Shown here piece after piece: positions 1 through 6,522 of a stretch of 9,314 nt of DNA. Position numbers and translations under genes: made by a program. The stretch is from an uncultured Collinsella sp. Lineage in GTDB: Bacteria; Actinomycetota; Coriobacteriia; Coriobacteriales; Coriobacteriaceae. The DNA lies in the NCBI GenBank assembly GCA_900542275.1, contig UQMW01000060.1, positions 1 through 9,314 of the forward strand. The letters run 5' to 3'. Under the pieces are notes generated by a model that saw only the letters and a program-made list of their open reading frames with translations, was not told the origin of the DNA and did no database searches. Position 1 is the stretch's first letter, and each line of letters opens with the position of its first letter.

Positions 1-24
1 CTGGCGGGTTTGCAGCGTCGAGCC

Positions 25-52
25 GTTACGCGGGTTGGTAAACCCGCGTAAC
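25..52 (-). terminator. Perfect 12-bp hairpin downstream of the cysteine desulfidase gene
   Basis: Positions 25-36 and 41-52 are exact reverse complements (GTTACGCGGGTT) around a 4-base loop. The hairpin starts 10 bases beyond the stop codon of the minus-strand gene at 63, where a 3' end would be expected. Neither strand shows a T-run after the stem, so it may be a transcript-stabilising hairpin or a factor-assisted end rather than a standard intrinsic terminator. Confidence 0.45.
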
Positions 53-62
53 TAACGAACTA

Positions 63-1379
63 TCACACTCGAGTCTTGCCGATCATGATGTTGAGGATCT
101 CGACGTCGGTATCTTTCATGCCCACACGGCCTACGTAGCCCATACTGGCGATTGTCTGCTCAACGGTATCTTGGATCAGGCCCTCGCCGGCGCGGAAGCC
201 GCGACCCTGCATGGCCATATCATGGCCCAGAATCGCTGCATCGACGGCAGCCGAGATCTTGGCGGCACAGCTCGCCTTGGCGCCGTCGCACACGATGCCG
301 CCCACGTTACCGAGCGTATTCGAGACCGTCGCGCCAATCTGCTCGCGCGTGCCACCGCACAGCCAGGTAATCGCAGCGCCGGCGCCGCACGCGGCGCAAA
401 TAGCACCGCAAAACGCCGAAAGCGCACCAATATAGCTCTTGATATGCACGGCGATAAGATCGGACAGCATCACGGCGCGCACCAGACGCTCGTGGTCGCA
501 GCGCAGGTACTCGGCATACTCCATGACGGGCAGTGCGCAGGTAATGCCCTGATTGCCCGAGCCGCACACAATGGCGACCGGCAGCGCGCAACCGTTCATG
601 CGGGCGTCGGACCCGGCGGCCGCACGGGCACGGGCACGGCAGGCGACGTCATCGGCACGAGCACCCAGCAGCGTACGACCCACCTCGGCGCCCCAAGCGT
701 GCGCAAGGCCCTCGGCACTGATTGCGCCATTCAGCTCAATCTGACGCTCAACGGCAGCGCGGGCGCCCTCAATGTCACCGTCCTCGATAAAGTCGATGAT
801 GGAATCAATGGACATGGGCGTATCGGCGTTATCTGCCGCACGCTCGGCCACCACGCGCTCGGCGCAGGCGGCGCACTCCCCCGCCGACTTGCCGCATACC
901 GGAATACCATCGAGCGTATGGCACGTGACATTAGTGTGGTGATCGGTAATCTCGACGACCGCGGTATGGCCCCCGGCCGTCGCAGTCACCTTGATGTAGA
1001 GGTTGGGCACACCCTCGACAAGCGACACATCGCAGTAGCCAGCGTCGGCGAGGAGCTCGGCCACGCGAGCGCGGTCTTCATCGTTAACGCTCTCGAGCAC
1101 CTCGAGCGCGCTCTTAGCGTCGCCGCCCACGGCACCCAGCACGGCCGCGGCTTCAATACCGTGCATACCGCCCGAGTTGGGCACGGTCACGCTCTTAACG
1201 TTCTTGATAATGTTGCCCGAGCAGGCAACATCCATATGATCGGGTTCGCAACCGAGCGTCTGGCTCGCCAGCGCCGCTGCATAGGCAACGGCAATGGGCT
1301 CGGTGCAGCCGAGTGCACAGACAAGCTCGCGGTTCAAAACATCGCAAAACGCGGCATCACGGATGGAATCGGTAGGCAT
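63..1379 (-). CDS. L-cysteine desulfidase / UPF0597 (serine dehydratase alpha-like) iron-sulfur enzyme
   Basis: This 438-residue cytosolic protein belongs to the family of L-cysteine desulfidases (CyuA/YhaM, UPF0597), related to the alpha chain of iron-sulfur L-serine dehydratase. The known reaction is L-cysteine to pyruvate, ammonia and sulfide. The sequence shows GCTEP with Cys25, GSGNQG at 273-278, Cys324, and CDGAKASC with Cys364 and Cys371. The spacing of these four cysteines (one near 25, then 40 and 7 apart) matches the 4Fe-4S ligand pattern I recall for the archaeal cysteine desulfidase. Length is normal for the family. The ATG start has an AGGAG site about seven bases upstream. It is divergent from rpiB, and no transporter neighbour is visible. 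Whether cysteine or serine is the true substrate cannot be decided here. Confidence 0.88.
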   Translation of the reverse strand: MPTDSIRDAAFCDVLNRELVCALGCTEPIAVAYAAALASQTLGCEPDHMDVACSGNIIKNVKSVTVPNSGGMHGIEAAAVLGAVGGDAKSALEVLESVNDEDRARVAELLADAGYCDVSLVEGVPNLYIKVTATAGGHTAVVEITDHHTNVTCHTLDGIPVCGKSAGECAACAERVVAERAADNADTPMSIDSIIDFIEDGDIEGARAAVERQIELNGAISAEGLAHAWGAEVGRTLLGARADDVACRARARAAAGSDARMNGCALPVAIVCGSGNQGITCALPVMEYAEYLRCDHERLVRAVMLSDLIAVHIKSYIGALSAFCGAICAACGAGAAITWLCGGTREQIGATVSNTLGNVGGIVCDGAKASCAAKISAAVDAAILGHDMAMQGRGFRAGEGLIQDTVEQTIASMGYVGRVGMKDTDVEILNIMIGKTRV

Positions 1380-1649
1380 AGGTATCTCCTGCTTGCATAA
1401 CGGGCTGGACTCTCAAAAAGTTGGCTCCTTTATTTGATAACAATGCATCAAAAACCGCAACCATGGTTCCGGCGGACGGCGCTCAAGCACAAACTGGCGG
1501 CATTCATTCATGAAATGCGGGTCTTGTTGCCTGCTAAAGCGTTTGATCAAAAAACGCCCGAGCGTTTACACAAAAGTCGCGCTATCATGCAGTCGAACGC
1601 GGTAAACACCTTTAGCATTTGCGCCGCACAGACCAGAGAGGAACCATCT
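1380..1649. other. Divergent intergenic region between the desulfidase gene and rpiB
   Basis: This 270-bp gap must hold the promoters for both divergent genes. It is more AT-rich than the genes. It holds two ATCAAA-containing dyads (1433-1452 and 1542-1551). The frame that is open upstream of rpiB from 1434 has no ribosome binding site and would add 72 residues not seen in RpiB proteins, so I read it as untranslated. Confidence 0.6.
1583..1588 (+). promoter_or_regulatory. Possible -10 element for rpiB
   Basis: TATCAT lies 62 bases before the rpiB ATG and matches TATAAT at five of six positions. No good -35 box sits 16-18 bases upstream; the nearest, TTTACA at about 1565-1570, is only 12 bases away. 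The call is therefore weak. Confidence 0.25.
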
Positions 1650-2117
1650 ATGAAGATCGGTATCGGTAACGACCACGCCGCCGTCGAGCTCAAGAACATC
1701 ATTTCCGAGCACCTGAAGGAGCGCGGCTGCGAGGTCGTGAACTTTGGCACCGACACCTCCGAGAGCTTTGACTACCCCATCGCCGGCTACAAGGTGGGTA
1801 AGGCCGTTGCCAACGGCGACGTCGACCTGGGCATCCTGATCTGCGGTACCGGCGTCGGGATCAGCCTGGCTGCCAACAAGGTCGAGGGCGTACGCGCCGT
1901 CGTGTGCTCCGAGCCCTTCAGCGCCAAGCTCTCCCGCATGCACAACAACACCAACGTGCTCGCCTTTGGCGCCCGCGTCGTTGGCTCCGAGCTCGCTAAG
2001 ATGATCGTCGACGAGTGGCTCGACGCCGAGTTCGAGGGCGGCCGCCACGAGCGTCGCGTCAACCTCCTCAACGAGATCGACCAGACCCGCGGCCTTAAGG
2101 TCGTCGACGAGGCCTAA
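1650..2117 (+). CDS. rpiB: Ribose-5-phosphate isomerase B
   Basis: The 155-residue product interconverts ribose 5-phosphate and ribulose 5-phosphate in the non-oxidative pentose phosphate pathway. It carries the RpiB/LacAB signature: NDH near the N-terminus (residues 7-9, usually SDH), ICGTGVGISLAANK with the catalytic cysteine at 65, RMHNNTNVLAFG with the catalytic histidine at 98, and GGRHERRVN with phosphate-binding arginines near 132-136. The length fits RpiB (about 150). The start at 1650 is preceded by AGAGAGGAA six bases upstream and begins directly with the conserved beta strand, so longer upstream frames are rejected. It is a single-gene unit ended by a strong terminator. LacA/LacB-type galactose-6-phosphate isomerase is a less likely alternative, as no lac genes are nearby. 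All eight arginine codons here are CGC or CGT, a useful baseline for the argG leader. Confidence 0.93.
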   Translation: MKIGIGNDHAAVELKNIISEHLKERGCEVVNFGTDTSESFDYPIAGYKVGKAVANGDVDLGILICGTGVGISLAANKVEGVRAVVCSEPFSAKLSRMHNNTNVLAFGARVVGSELAKMIVDEWLDAEFEGGRHERRVNLLNEIDQTRGLKVVDEA

Positions 2118-2143
2118 GCCGCTCAGCGCCACATGCCAACAGC

Positions 2144-2185
2144 AAGGGGCCCGCTCGGAGCACATGTCCGAGCGGGCCCCTTCTT
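2144..2185 (+). terminator. rpiB terminator
   Basis: A perfect 16-bp GC-rich stem (2144-2159 with 2167-2182) with a 7-base loop lies 27 bases after the rpiB stop codon. It is followed by TTCTT and, slightly later, a T5 run at 2192-2196. It also separates rpiB from the converging ndk transcript. Confidence 0.88.
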
Positions 2186-2197
2186 AGTAGCTTTTTG

Positions 2198-2233
2198 AAT
2201 AAAAAGAGCGCCGCGGATGGAGTTCCGCGGCGC
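2198..2233 (-). terminator. ndk terminator
   Basis: A perfect 10-bp stem (2208-2217 with 2224-2233, core GCGCCGCGGA) with a 6-base loop is followed on the minus strand by TTTTTATT. It lies about 40 bases downstream of the ndk stop. Together with the rpiB terminator it forms a back-to-back pair between converging genes. Confidence 0.9.
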
Positions 2234-2273
2234 CCAAGCCACACGCTAACAGCTTTAAGGAGTCAAAGCTGGT

Positions 2274-2678
2274 TTAGCCAAAGAAGCGCTTGATCTCGAT
2301 CTCGGCGTTCTCCAGGCAGTCGGAGCCGTGAATCACGTTGGCGTTGACATCGACGGCGAAGTCGCCGCGGATGGTGCCGGGCGCAGCATCAAGCGGGTTG
2401 GTAGCGCCCATAAGGGTGCGCATCTTGGAAACAGCGGAGAGACCGGAAACGACCATCTTGACGACCGGACCGCTCGTCATAAAGTCGCAGAGACCGCCAA
2501 AGAAGGGCTTGTCGGCCAGATGGGCGTAGTGCTCCTCGACGGTAGCGCGCTCGAGCGTGGTCATCTCCATGCGCTCGATGACAAGGCCGCTACGCTCAAT
2601 ACGAGCAACGATCTCGCCGATCTTGCGATCGCGCACCGCGTCGGGCTTAATCATGATGAAGGTCTTCTCGATAGCCAT
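2274..2678 (-). CDS. ndk: Nucleoside diphosphate kinase
   Basis: This 134-residue protein moves the gamma phosphate from ATP to nucleoside diphosphates through a phosphohistidine intermediate, balancing NTP and dNTP pools in the cytosol. It shows the N-terminal TFIMIKPDAV strand, the FMTSGPVV segment, the TNPLDAAPGTIRGDF loop, and the active-site NVIHGSD with His117. Length is typical for the short bacterial form. A frame extending 14 codons further upstream lacks a ribosome binding site; the chosen ATG has GAAAGG seven bases upstream and begins at the conserved MAIEKTF. It is monocistronic, with its own terminator and a plausible promoter about 65-90 bases upstream. Confidence 0.96.
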   Translation of the reverse strand: MAIEKTFIMIKPDAVRDRKIGEIVARIERSGLVIERMEMTTLERATVEEHYAHLADKPFFGGLCDFMTSGPVVKMVVSGLSAVSKMRTLMGATNPLDAAPGTIRGDFAVDVNANVIHGSDCLENAEIEIKRFFG

Positions 2679-2741
2679 AAGGTAGCCTTTCAAGTAGGTT
2701 CGCGCGTGCCCAAGTCCCATTCCGGCACCCGCCTGGACTGC

Positions 2742-2769
2742 ATCGTAACAGAGTTTTAGCTGCAGTTAA
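2742..2769 (-). promoter_or_regulatory. Candidate ndk promoter
   Basis: On the minus strand TTAACT (2764-2769) and TACGAT (2742-2747) are 16 bases apart, upstream of ndk. Both boxes are imperfect matches to the TTGACA/TATAAT consensus. The same TACGAT hexamer, with the same 16-base spacer, appears upstream of the argG leader. Confidence 0.4.
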
Positions 2770-3062
2770 ACAAAAAGCTGTTTATTGAAACGCTGCAATT
2801 TATTAAAGCGCTCCATATGTGTCACTTCTGTTTCGAAGCCCGATTAGAGTACCATCCGACCGCTCATCAACCACATGGAACAGAGCGGGCGGTCGGTTGC
2901 CACCCGCGAACGTACCCCCTTCACAACCTGCCCAAAGGTCCTACAGAAGTTCTCGACAAGCCCCTCCCCCATAGCAGCAAAATAGGGGCGCCCGCATCAG
3001 CAGACGCCCGTAAAGCTAAAACGATTTATCAATAAATGGACAATACGTCTTCAGCCAAACCT
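2770..3062. other. Gap between ndk and argH with no supported gene
   Basis: About 290 bases hold no convincing gene. A 72-codon plus frame at 2817-3035 has no ribosome binding site and an unconvincing composition (rich in Pro, His and Lys). The first part is AT-rich and may carry extra promoter elements for ndk. An imperfect dyad (CCGACCGC at 2856-2863 with GCGGTCGG at 2889-2896) also lies here, without a T-run. Confidence 0.5.
2981..3009 (-). terminator. Weak candidate terminator for argH
   Basis: Downstream of argH on the minus strand, GGGCG (3005-3009) can pair with CGCCC (2986-2990) across a 14-base loop, followed by CCTATTTT. The stem is short and the loop long, so this is only the best candidate in the gap. 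Confidence 0.3.
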
Positions 3063-4493
3063 CTACTTTGCCCCGTGACCCATCTCGACAACCTTGGTTA
3101 GCGATCCAAACACGCCTTCGTCGGCCACGAGCTGCGCCTCGGCACGCTGCAGCTGCACGGCAACGGCGGCAGGGGCGGTACCGCCCTCGGTCGTGCGCGC
3201 GGCGACAATCGACGGGATATCGAGCGCCTCGGTAATATCGCGCTCAAAGAGCGGGCTTGCCTCCTGGAACACCTCAAACGGCAGGTCCTCAAGATTGCAG
3301 CCGCGCTTCTCACACATCAGGACCAGGTGCCCCACCACGGCATGTGCCTCGCGGAACGGTAGACCGCGCTTTGCCAGGTAATCGGCAACATCGGTGGCGG
3401 CAAGGTGCCCCACGCCGCACTCGCGCGCCATGGCATCCTCGTTGACGGTCCAGGTCGAAATCATTCCGGCCATAACGGACAGGCACTGCATGAGCGTGTG
3501 AGCGGTATCGAGCGCGCCCTCCTTGTCCTCCTGCAAGTCCTTGTTATAAGCGAGCGGCAGGCCCTTCATGGTTACCAGCAGCTGCATCAGGTTGCCGTAC
3601 ACGCGACCGCTCTTACCGCGGATAAGCTCGGCAAAGTCGGGATTCTTCTTCTGTGGCATGATGGACGAGCCGGTGGAGTAGGAGTCTGAAAGCGTGATAA
3701 AGCCAAATTCGGAGCTCGACCACAGCACGATCTCCTCGGAAAGACGCGACAGGTGCATCGCCATGACGGATCCGGCGTAATGCAGATCGAGCAGGAAATC
3801 ACGGTCGGAAACCGCATCGAGCGAGTTGGGAATCACGCCCGCAAAGCCAAGTTCGGCAGCCGTCATCTGGCGATCGAGCGGATAGCTCGTACCGGCAAGC
3901 GCGGCAGCACCCAGCGGGCAGTTGTCGGCGGCATCAAAGGCGGCCTTCAGGCGCGTAAAGTCGCGCGCGAACATCCAGGAATACGCCAGCAGATGATGCG
4001 AGAGCAGCACGGGCTGAGCGTGCTGCATATGCGTGTAGCCCGGAAGAATCACCTTGTCGTACTTCTTGGCCGCATCCACCAGCACATGGCGCAGCTCAAG
4101 ATTGGCCTCCATGAGCTCCTTGGCCAGCGCCTTGACGCCCAGGCGCGTATCGGTCGCCACCTGGTCGTTGCGCGAACGCCCAGTATGCAAGCGCTTGCCA
4201 GCCTCGCCGATACGACGCGTCAGCTCGCTTTCGATGGACATATGAATGTCCTCGTCGTTGATATCAAAGGTGAAGTTGCCGGCATCGATATCCTGTTCGA
4301 TTCCGGTCAGGCCCTCGGCAATCGCCTGCTCGTCCTCGGCGCTGATAATGCCCTGGGCCGCCAGCATCTTGGCATGTGCCTTAGATCCGGCGATATCCTG
4401 CTTATAGAGATGTTTGTCAACCGGCAACGACGCGCCAAACTCCTGCGTGACCTCGGCCACGCCTGCCTCAAAACGACCGCCCCAAAGAGCCAT
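3063..4493 (-). CDS. argH: Argininosuccinate lyase
   Basis: This 476-residue cytosolic enzyme cleaves argininosuccinate to arginine and fumarate, the last step of arginine synthesis. It belongs to the fumarase/aspartase superfamily and acts as a tetramer. The sequence shows LWGGRFEAG at the N-terminus, TGRSRNDQVATD at 104-115, THMQHAQP with histidines 155 and 158, and the superfamily signature GSSIMPQKKNP at 275-285 with the catalytic serine region. Length is slightly above the usual 460. The start at 4493 fits the family N-terminus and has AAAGGGG about eight bases upstream; a TTG-started extension of 25 codons is rejected. It is the last visible gene of the argG - small gene - argH series, about 120 bases after the small gene. 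Confidence 0.96.
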   Translation of the reverse strand: MALWGGRFEAGVAEVTQEFGASLPVDKHLYKQDIAGSKAHAKMLAAQGIISAEDEQAIAEGLTGIEQDIDAGNFTFDINDEDIHMSIESELTRRIGEAGKRLHTGRSRNDQVATDTRLGVKALAKELMEANLELRHVLVDAAKKYDKVILPGYTHMQHAQPVLLSHHLLAYSWMFARDFTRLKAAFDAADNCPLGAAALAGTSYPLDRQMTAAELGFAGVIPNSLDAVSDRDFLLDLHYAGSVMAMHLSRLSEEIVLWSSSEFGFITLSDSYSTGSSIMPQKKNPDFAELIRGKSGRVYGNLMQLLVTMKGLPLAYNKDLQEDKEGALDTAHTLMQCLSVMAGMISTWTVNEDAMARECGVGHLAATDVADYLAKRGLPFREAHAVVGHLVLMCEKRGCNLEDLPFEVFQEASPLFERDITEALDIPSIVAARTTEGGTAPAAVAVQLQRAEAQLVADEGVFGSLTKVVEMGHGAK

Positions 4494-4611
4494 GGAACCG
4501 TCCCCTTTCATCAAATCCCAAAACAAGCGCCCAAAGCAATGCGCCCTGTCGCTAAAGCGATTTCTCAACCGCTAGTTTTGCATATTCCCCACCATGTGCG
4601 AGGCCATATAG

Positions 4612-4782
4612 CTAATTTGCAAAGAAGTGACGCGCCATGCACTTGGCGCCCAACGTCTCCCTCCGGATGTTGCCCTGCGAACCATCGATCCAGGCCTTTA
4701 GGCTCATAGGAACGTCCTCGACCTTTGCAGCATCGAACTCGGGCGCGAGGGCAAGTAAAGCATGCGCGATAGCATTGAACAT
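4612..4782 (-). CDS. Unrecognised 56-residue small protein between argG and argH
   Basis: I do not recognise this gene. The frame encodes 56 residues with an N-terminal hydrophobic helix-like stretch (FNAIAHALLALAPEF), an acidic centre, and a basic C-terminal part ending MARHFFAN. The ATG has a strong GGGGAG site eight bases upstream, which is the main support. The hydrophobic part is too short and too interrupted to be a clear membrane helix. It lies on the same strand as argG and argH, 233 bases after argG and about 120 before argH, so co-transcription is likely. A TTGACG hexamer (4816-4821) lies upstream, but the TATATA run follows too closely to make a standard promoter. It could be a small regulator or an unrelated insertion into the operon. 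Confidence 0.6.
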   Translation of the reverse strand: MFNAIAHALLALAPEFDAAKVEDVPMSLKAWIDGSQGNIRRETLGAKCMARHFFAN

Positions 4783-4832
4783 AATGGATACTCCCCATAT
4801 ATATAGGCGCAGGGCCGTCAAATTGATAGGAG

Positions 4833-4862
4833 GAGCCCCGCCGGACAACCCCGGCGGGGCTC
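4833..4862 (-). terminator. 12-bp GC hairpin between argG and the small gene
   Basis: Positions 4833-4844 and 4851-4862 are perfect complements (GAGCCCCGCCGG) with a 6-base loop. On the minus strand the stem is followed by CTATCAATTTG, a poor U-tract. It could end part of the argG transcript, protect it from 3' decay, or act in an attenuator before the small gene. Upstream on the same strand, short stems at 4871-4882 (CCGC/GCGG) and GGCT/AGCC could compete with its left arm. Confidence 0.5.
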
Positions 4863-4972
4863 GGACTCAGCCGCAGACGCGGCATCATATATGCGGGCGG
4901 AACGTAGGGGCCACCGATGTTAAGAAGTGTCAGCAAGCATAACGAAAGGTAGGGACCCCATGCGCCCGTTAT

Positions 4973-5000
4973 GTATCACGCGGATGGGCCGCGCGGATAC
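4973..5000 (-). other. Hairpin just after the argG stop
   Basis: GTATC plus CGCG (4992-5000 read on the minus strand) pairs with CGCG plus GATAC (4973-4982) with one bulged base and a 9-base loop. It starts 15 bases after the argG stop codon and has no T-run. It may be a 3'-end stabiliser or processing signal of argG mRNA. Confidence 0.35.
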
Positions 5001-5015
5001 CAAAGGAAGGAGGCG

Positions 5016-6242
5016 CTAGGCCTGGGCGGCAGCAGAGCTGGGGCCCTGGACCTTAGCCCACGTCTTGAGCGACAGCGTATCGATCTCGATAAAGCCGGCG
5101 CTGGCCTTCTCGTCAAACGTAGTGTCGCGGTCGTAGGTAGCCAGACCGTAGTCATACAGGCTAAACGGGCTCTTGCGGCCGACGACATGGCAGTTGCCCT
5201 TAAAGAACTTCAGACGGACGGTGCCGGTCACGAACTTCTGGGTGTCGGCCATAAAGGCATCGAGCGCGTTTTTGAGCGGGCTGTACCACTGGCCGTTGTA
5301 CACGGCGGTGGCCCAATCCTGCTCGAGCTTAATCTTGGTCTTGAGCAGGTCGCCCTCGACGCAGATGTCCTCGAGCGCCTTGTGGGCGGTGATGAGCGTC
5401 AGGGCGCCAGGAACCTCGTAGCACTCGCGACTCTTGAGGCCCACCAGACGATCCTCGACCAGGTCGAGACGGCCAAAACCGTTGTCACCTGAAATCTTGT
5501 TGAGGGCGATGACGATCTCGGAGAGTTTCATCTTCTTGCCATCGACGGCGACGGGCTTGCCCGCCTCAAACTCAATCTCGGTGTAGGTCGGGGTGTCCGG
5601 CGTGTCCTCGGGGTTCTTGGTCATAACCCAGGCGTCATCGAGCGGCTCGTTCCAGGGATCCTCCAGGTGACCGCACTCGATGGCGCGACCCCACAGGTTG
5701 TCGTCGATGGAATAGGGGTTGTCGTTGGCGCCCTCGGGAACCGGCACGTTGTGGGCGTGAGCATAGGCAACCTCATCGGGACGGCACTTCAGATCCCACT
5801 CGCGAACCGGGGCGATAACCTTAAGCTCGGGGTCGAGGGCCTTGACGGCAGCCTCAAAACGAACCTGGTCGTTACCCTTGCCGGTGCAGCCGTGGGCGAC
5901 GTAGGTCGCGCCAAACTCGTGAGCGACCTCGACAAGCTTCTTGGCGAGCAGCGGGCGAGACAGCGCGGAGAGCAGCGGGTACTTGTTCTCGTACATGGAG
6001 TTTGCGGCGATGGCCTTAGTCAGGAACTCATCGGAGAACTCGTCGCGCAGGTCGAGCACCTGGCAATCGAGAACGCCCAGGTCAAGCGCCTTCTGCTTCT
6101 TGGCATCCAAGCCGGTCTCCTCCTGGCCCACGTTGCCGCAGACGCAAACGACATCGAGATTCTTCTCGTCCTGGAGCCACTTGACACATACGGATGTATC
6201 AAGACCACCGGAATATGCGAGAACGACTTTTTCCTTGCTCAT
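5016..6242 (-). CDS. argG: Argininosuccinate synthase
   Basis: This 408-residue cytosolic enzyme joins citrulline and aspartate with ATP to give argininosuccinate, AMP and pyrophosphate, the penultimate step of arginine synthesis. It carries the ATP pyrophosphatase P-loop AYSGGLDTS at residues 9-17 and the second family signature HGCTGKGNDQVRFE around 118-130. Length is normal (about 400). The start at 6242 has AAAGGA seven bases upstream and begins directly before the first beta strand; a 17-codon upstream extension is rejected. The gene is preceded by a leader region of about 310 bases with an arginine-rich leader peptide and alternative hairpins, which suggests control by arginyl-tRNA supply. 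No ArgR-type operator was obvious near the start. argH lies about 520 bases downstream on the same strand. Confidence 0.97.
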   Translation of the reverse strand: MSKEKVVLAYSGGLDTSVCVKWLQDEKNLDVVCVCGNVGQEETGLDAKKQKALDLGVLDCQVLDLRDEFSDEFLTKAIAANSMYENKYPLLSALSRPLLAKKLVEVAHEFGATYVAHGCTGKGNDQVRFEAAVKALDPELKVIAPVREWDLKCRPDEVAYAHAHNVPVPEGANDNPYSIDDNLWGRAIECGHLEDPWNEPLDDAWVMTKNPEDTPDTPTYTEIEFEAGKPVAVDGKKMKLSEIVIALNKISGDNGFGRLDLVEDRLVGLKSRECYEVPGALTLITAHKALEDICVEGDLLKTKIKLEQDWATAVYNGQWYSPLKNALDAFMADTQKFVTGTVRLKFFKGNCHVVGRKSPFSLYDYGLATYDRDTTFDEKASAGFIEIDTLSLKTWAKVQGPSSAAAQA

Positions 6243-6335
6243 GGCTGTTTCCTTTCGCCCTTGGTAGCTAGTTAGAACATCGGTCAGTTGCAAGTCATTT
6301 CGAGGTCAAAAAACCGTGCAATATCAGGTTAAATA

Positions 6336-6383
6336 GCAAAAAGCAGCACAGCATGCCCTAGAAACATGCGTTTATATCGTGCT
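6336..6383 (-). terminator. Second candidate attenuator terminator in the argG leader
   Basis: On the minus strand AGCAC (6379-6383) can pair with GTGCT (6345-6349) and, inside it, GCATG (6365-6369) with CATGC (6351-6355). A 9-base bulge interrupts one side. The stem is followed by GCTTTTTGC, a better U-run than the one after the proximal hairpin. It is a possible alternative or additional stop site about 100 bases before argG. Confidence 0.4.
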
Positions 6384-6416
6384 AAAACCCAACGACCTCA
6401 AAATGACTCTGTTGGG
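6384..6416 (-). terminator. Attenuator terminator (segments 3:4) of the argG leader
   Basis: In the minus-strand RNA, CCCAAC (6411-6416) pairs exactly with GUUGGG (6388-6393), followed at once by UUUU (6384-6387). The loop is 17 bases and the stem only six, so it is weaker than the terminators elsewhere in the window. Its left arm is also the right arm of the competing antiterminator, so both cannot form together. Confidence 0.5.
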
Positions 6417-6440
6417 GCATTTCACCCCATACGAACAGAG
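6407..6440 (-). promoter_or_regulatory. Antiterminator hairpin (segments 2:3) of the argG leader
   Basis: In the RNA, CUCUGUU (6434-6440) pairs with AACAGAG (6407-6413) and GGGG (6425-6428) with CCCC (6414-6417). This gives 11 pairs with a 5-base bulge and a 7-base loop. It uses bases 6411-6416 that are needed by the terminator stem. Its 5' arm begins only eight bases after the leader stop codon, so a ribosome finishing the leader peptide would cover it, while one stalled earlier on the arginine codons would leave it free. Confidence 0.6.
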
Positions 6441-6455
6441 ACGATTGTTATCGTC
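6440..6455 (-). promoter_or_regulatory. Leader hairpin 1:2 overlapping the CGA codons
   Basis: GACGAU (6450-6455, the end of the arginine codon run plus the first two bases of the stop) pairs perfectly with AUCGUC (6440-6445) around a 4-base loop. It overlaps the leader peptide and shares one base with the antiterminator arm, sitting where the 1:2 or pause hairpin of a classical attenuator is found. Confidence 0.5.
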
Positions 6456-6522
6456 GTCGGGAAATTGCGCGCTGGCGTCGGATGGCATTATCTGCAGTGG
6501 TGATGATCTTTACGAACTGCAT
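6448..6522 (-). CDS. Arginine-rich leader peptide of argG (24 residues)
   Basis: This short frame has one of the best ribosome binding sites in the window: AAAGGAGAGG (6526-6535) with the AAAGGAG core six bases before the ATG. The peptide ends IRRQRAISRRR, six arginines in its last ten residues, and the last three codons are CGA CGA CGA followed by TAA. CGA is absent from rpiB in this window, so these may be slowly read codons. The peptide is probably not functional itself. By analogy with trp, his and ilv leader peptides, ribosome stalling on these codons would report low charged arginyl-tRNA. Pairing segments follow directly, and argG starts about 205 bases downstream. The frame could be chance, but codon content, ribosome site and position agree. 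Confidence 0.72.
   Translation of the reverse strand: MQFVKIITTADNAIRRQRAISRRR

Noticed and set aside
171..1400. Long plus-strand frame of 409 codons opposite the desulfidase gene
   Set aside because: It is a mirror of the GC-rich minus-strand gene. The protein has no family features, while the minus frame has clear motifs and a ribosome site.
2817..3035. 72-codon plus frame between ndk and argH
   Set aside because: No ribosome site, no known domain and an implausible composition.
3753..4709. 318-codon plus-strand frame opposite argH
   Set aside because: Antisense shadow of argH in GC-rich DNA; no ribosome site or recognisable domain.
4565..4936. 123-codon minus frame beginning upstream of the small gene, with an Arg-Leu-Arg-Leu stretch that looked like a second leader
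   Set aside because: There is no ribosome site before its ATGs and no nearby stop as expected of a leader. Part of its sequence is just the translation of the 4833-4862 hairpin.
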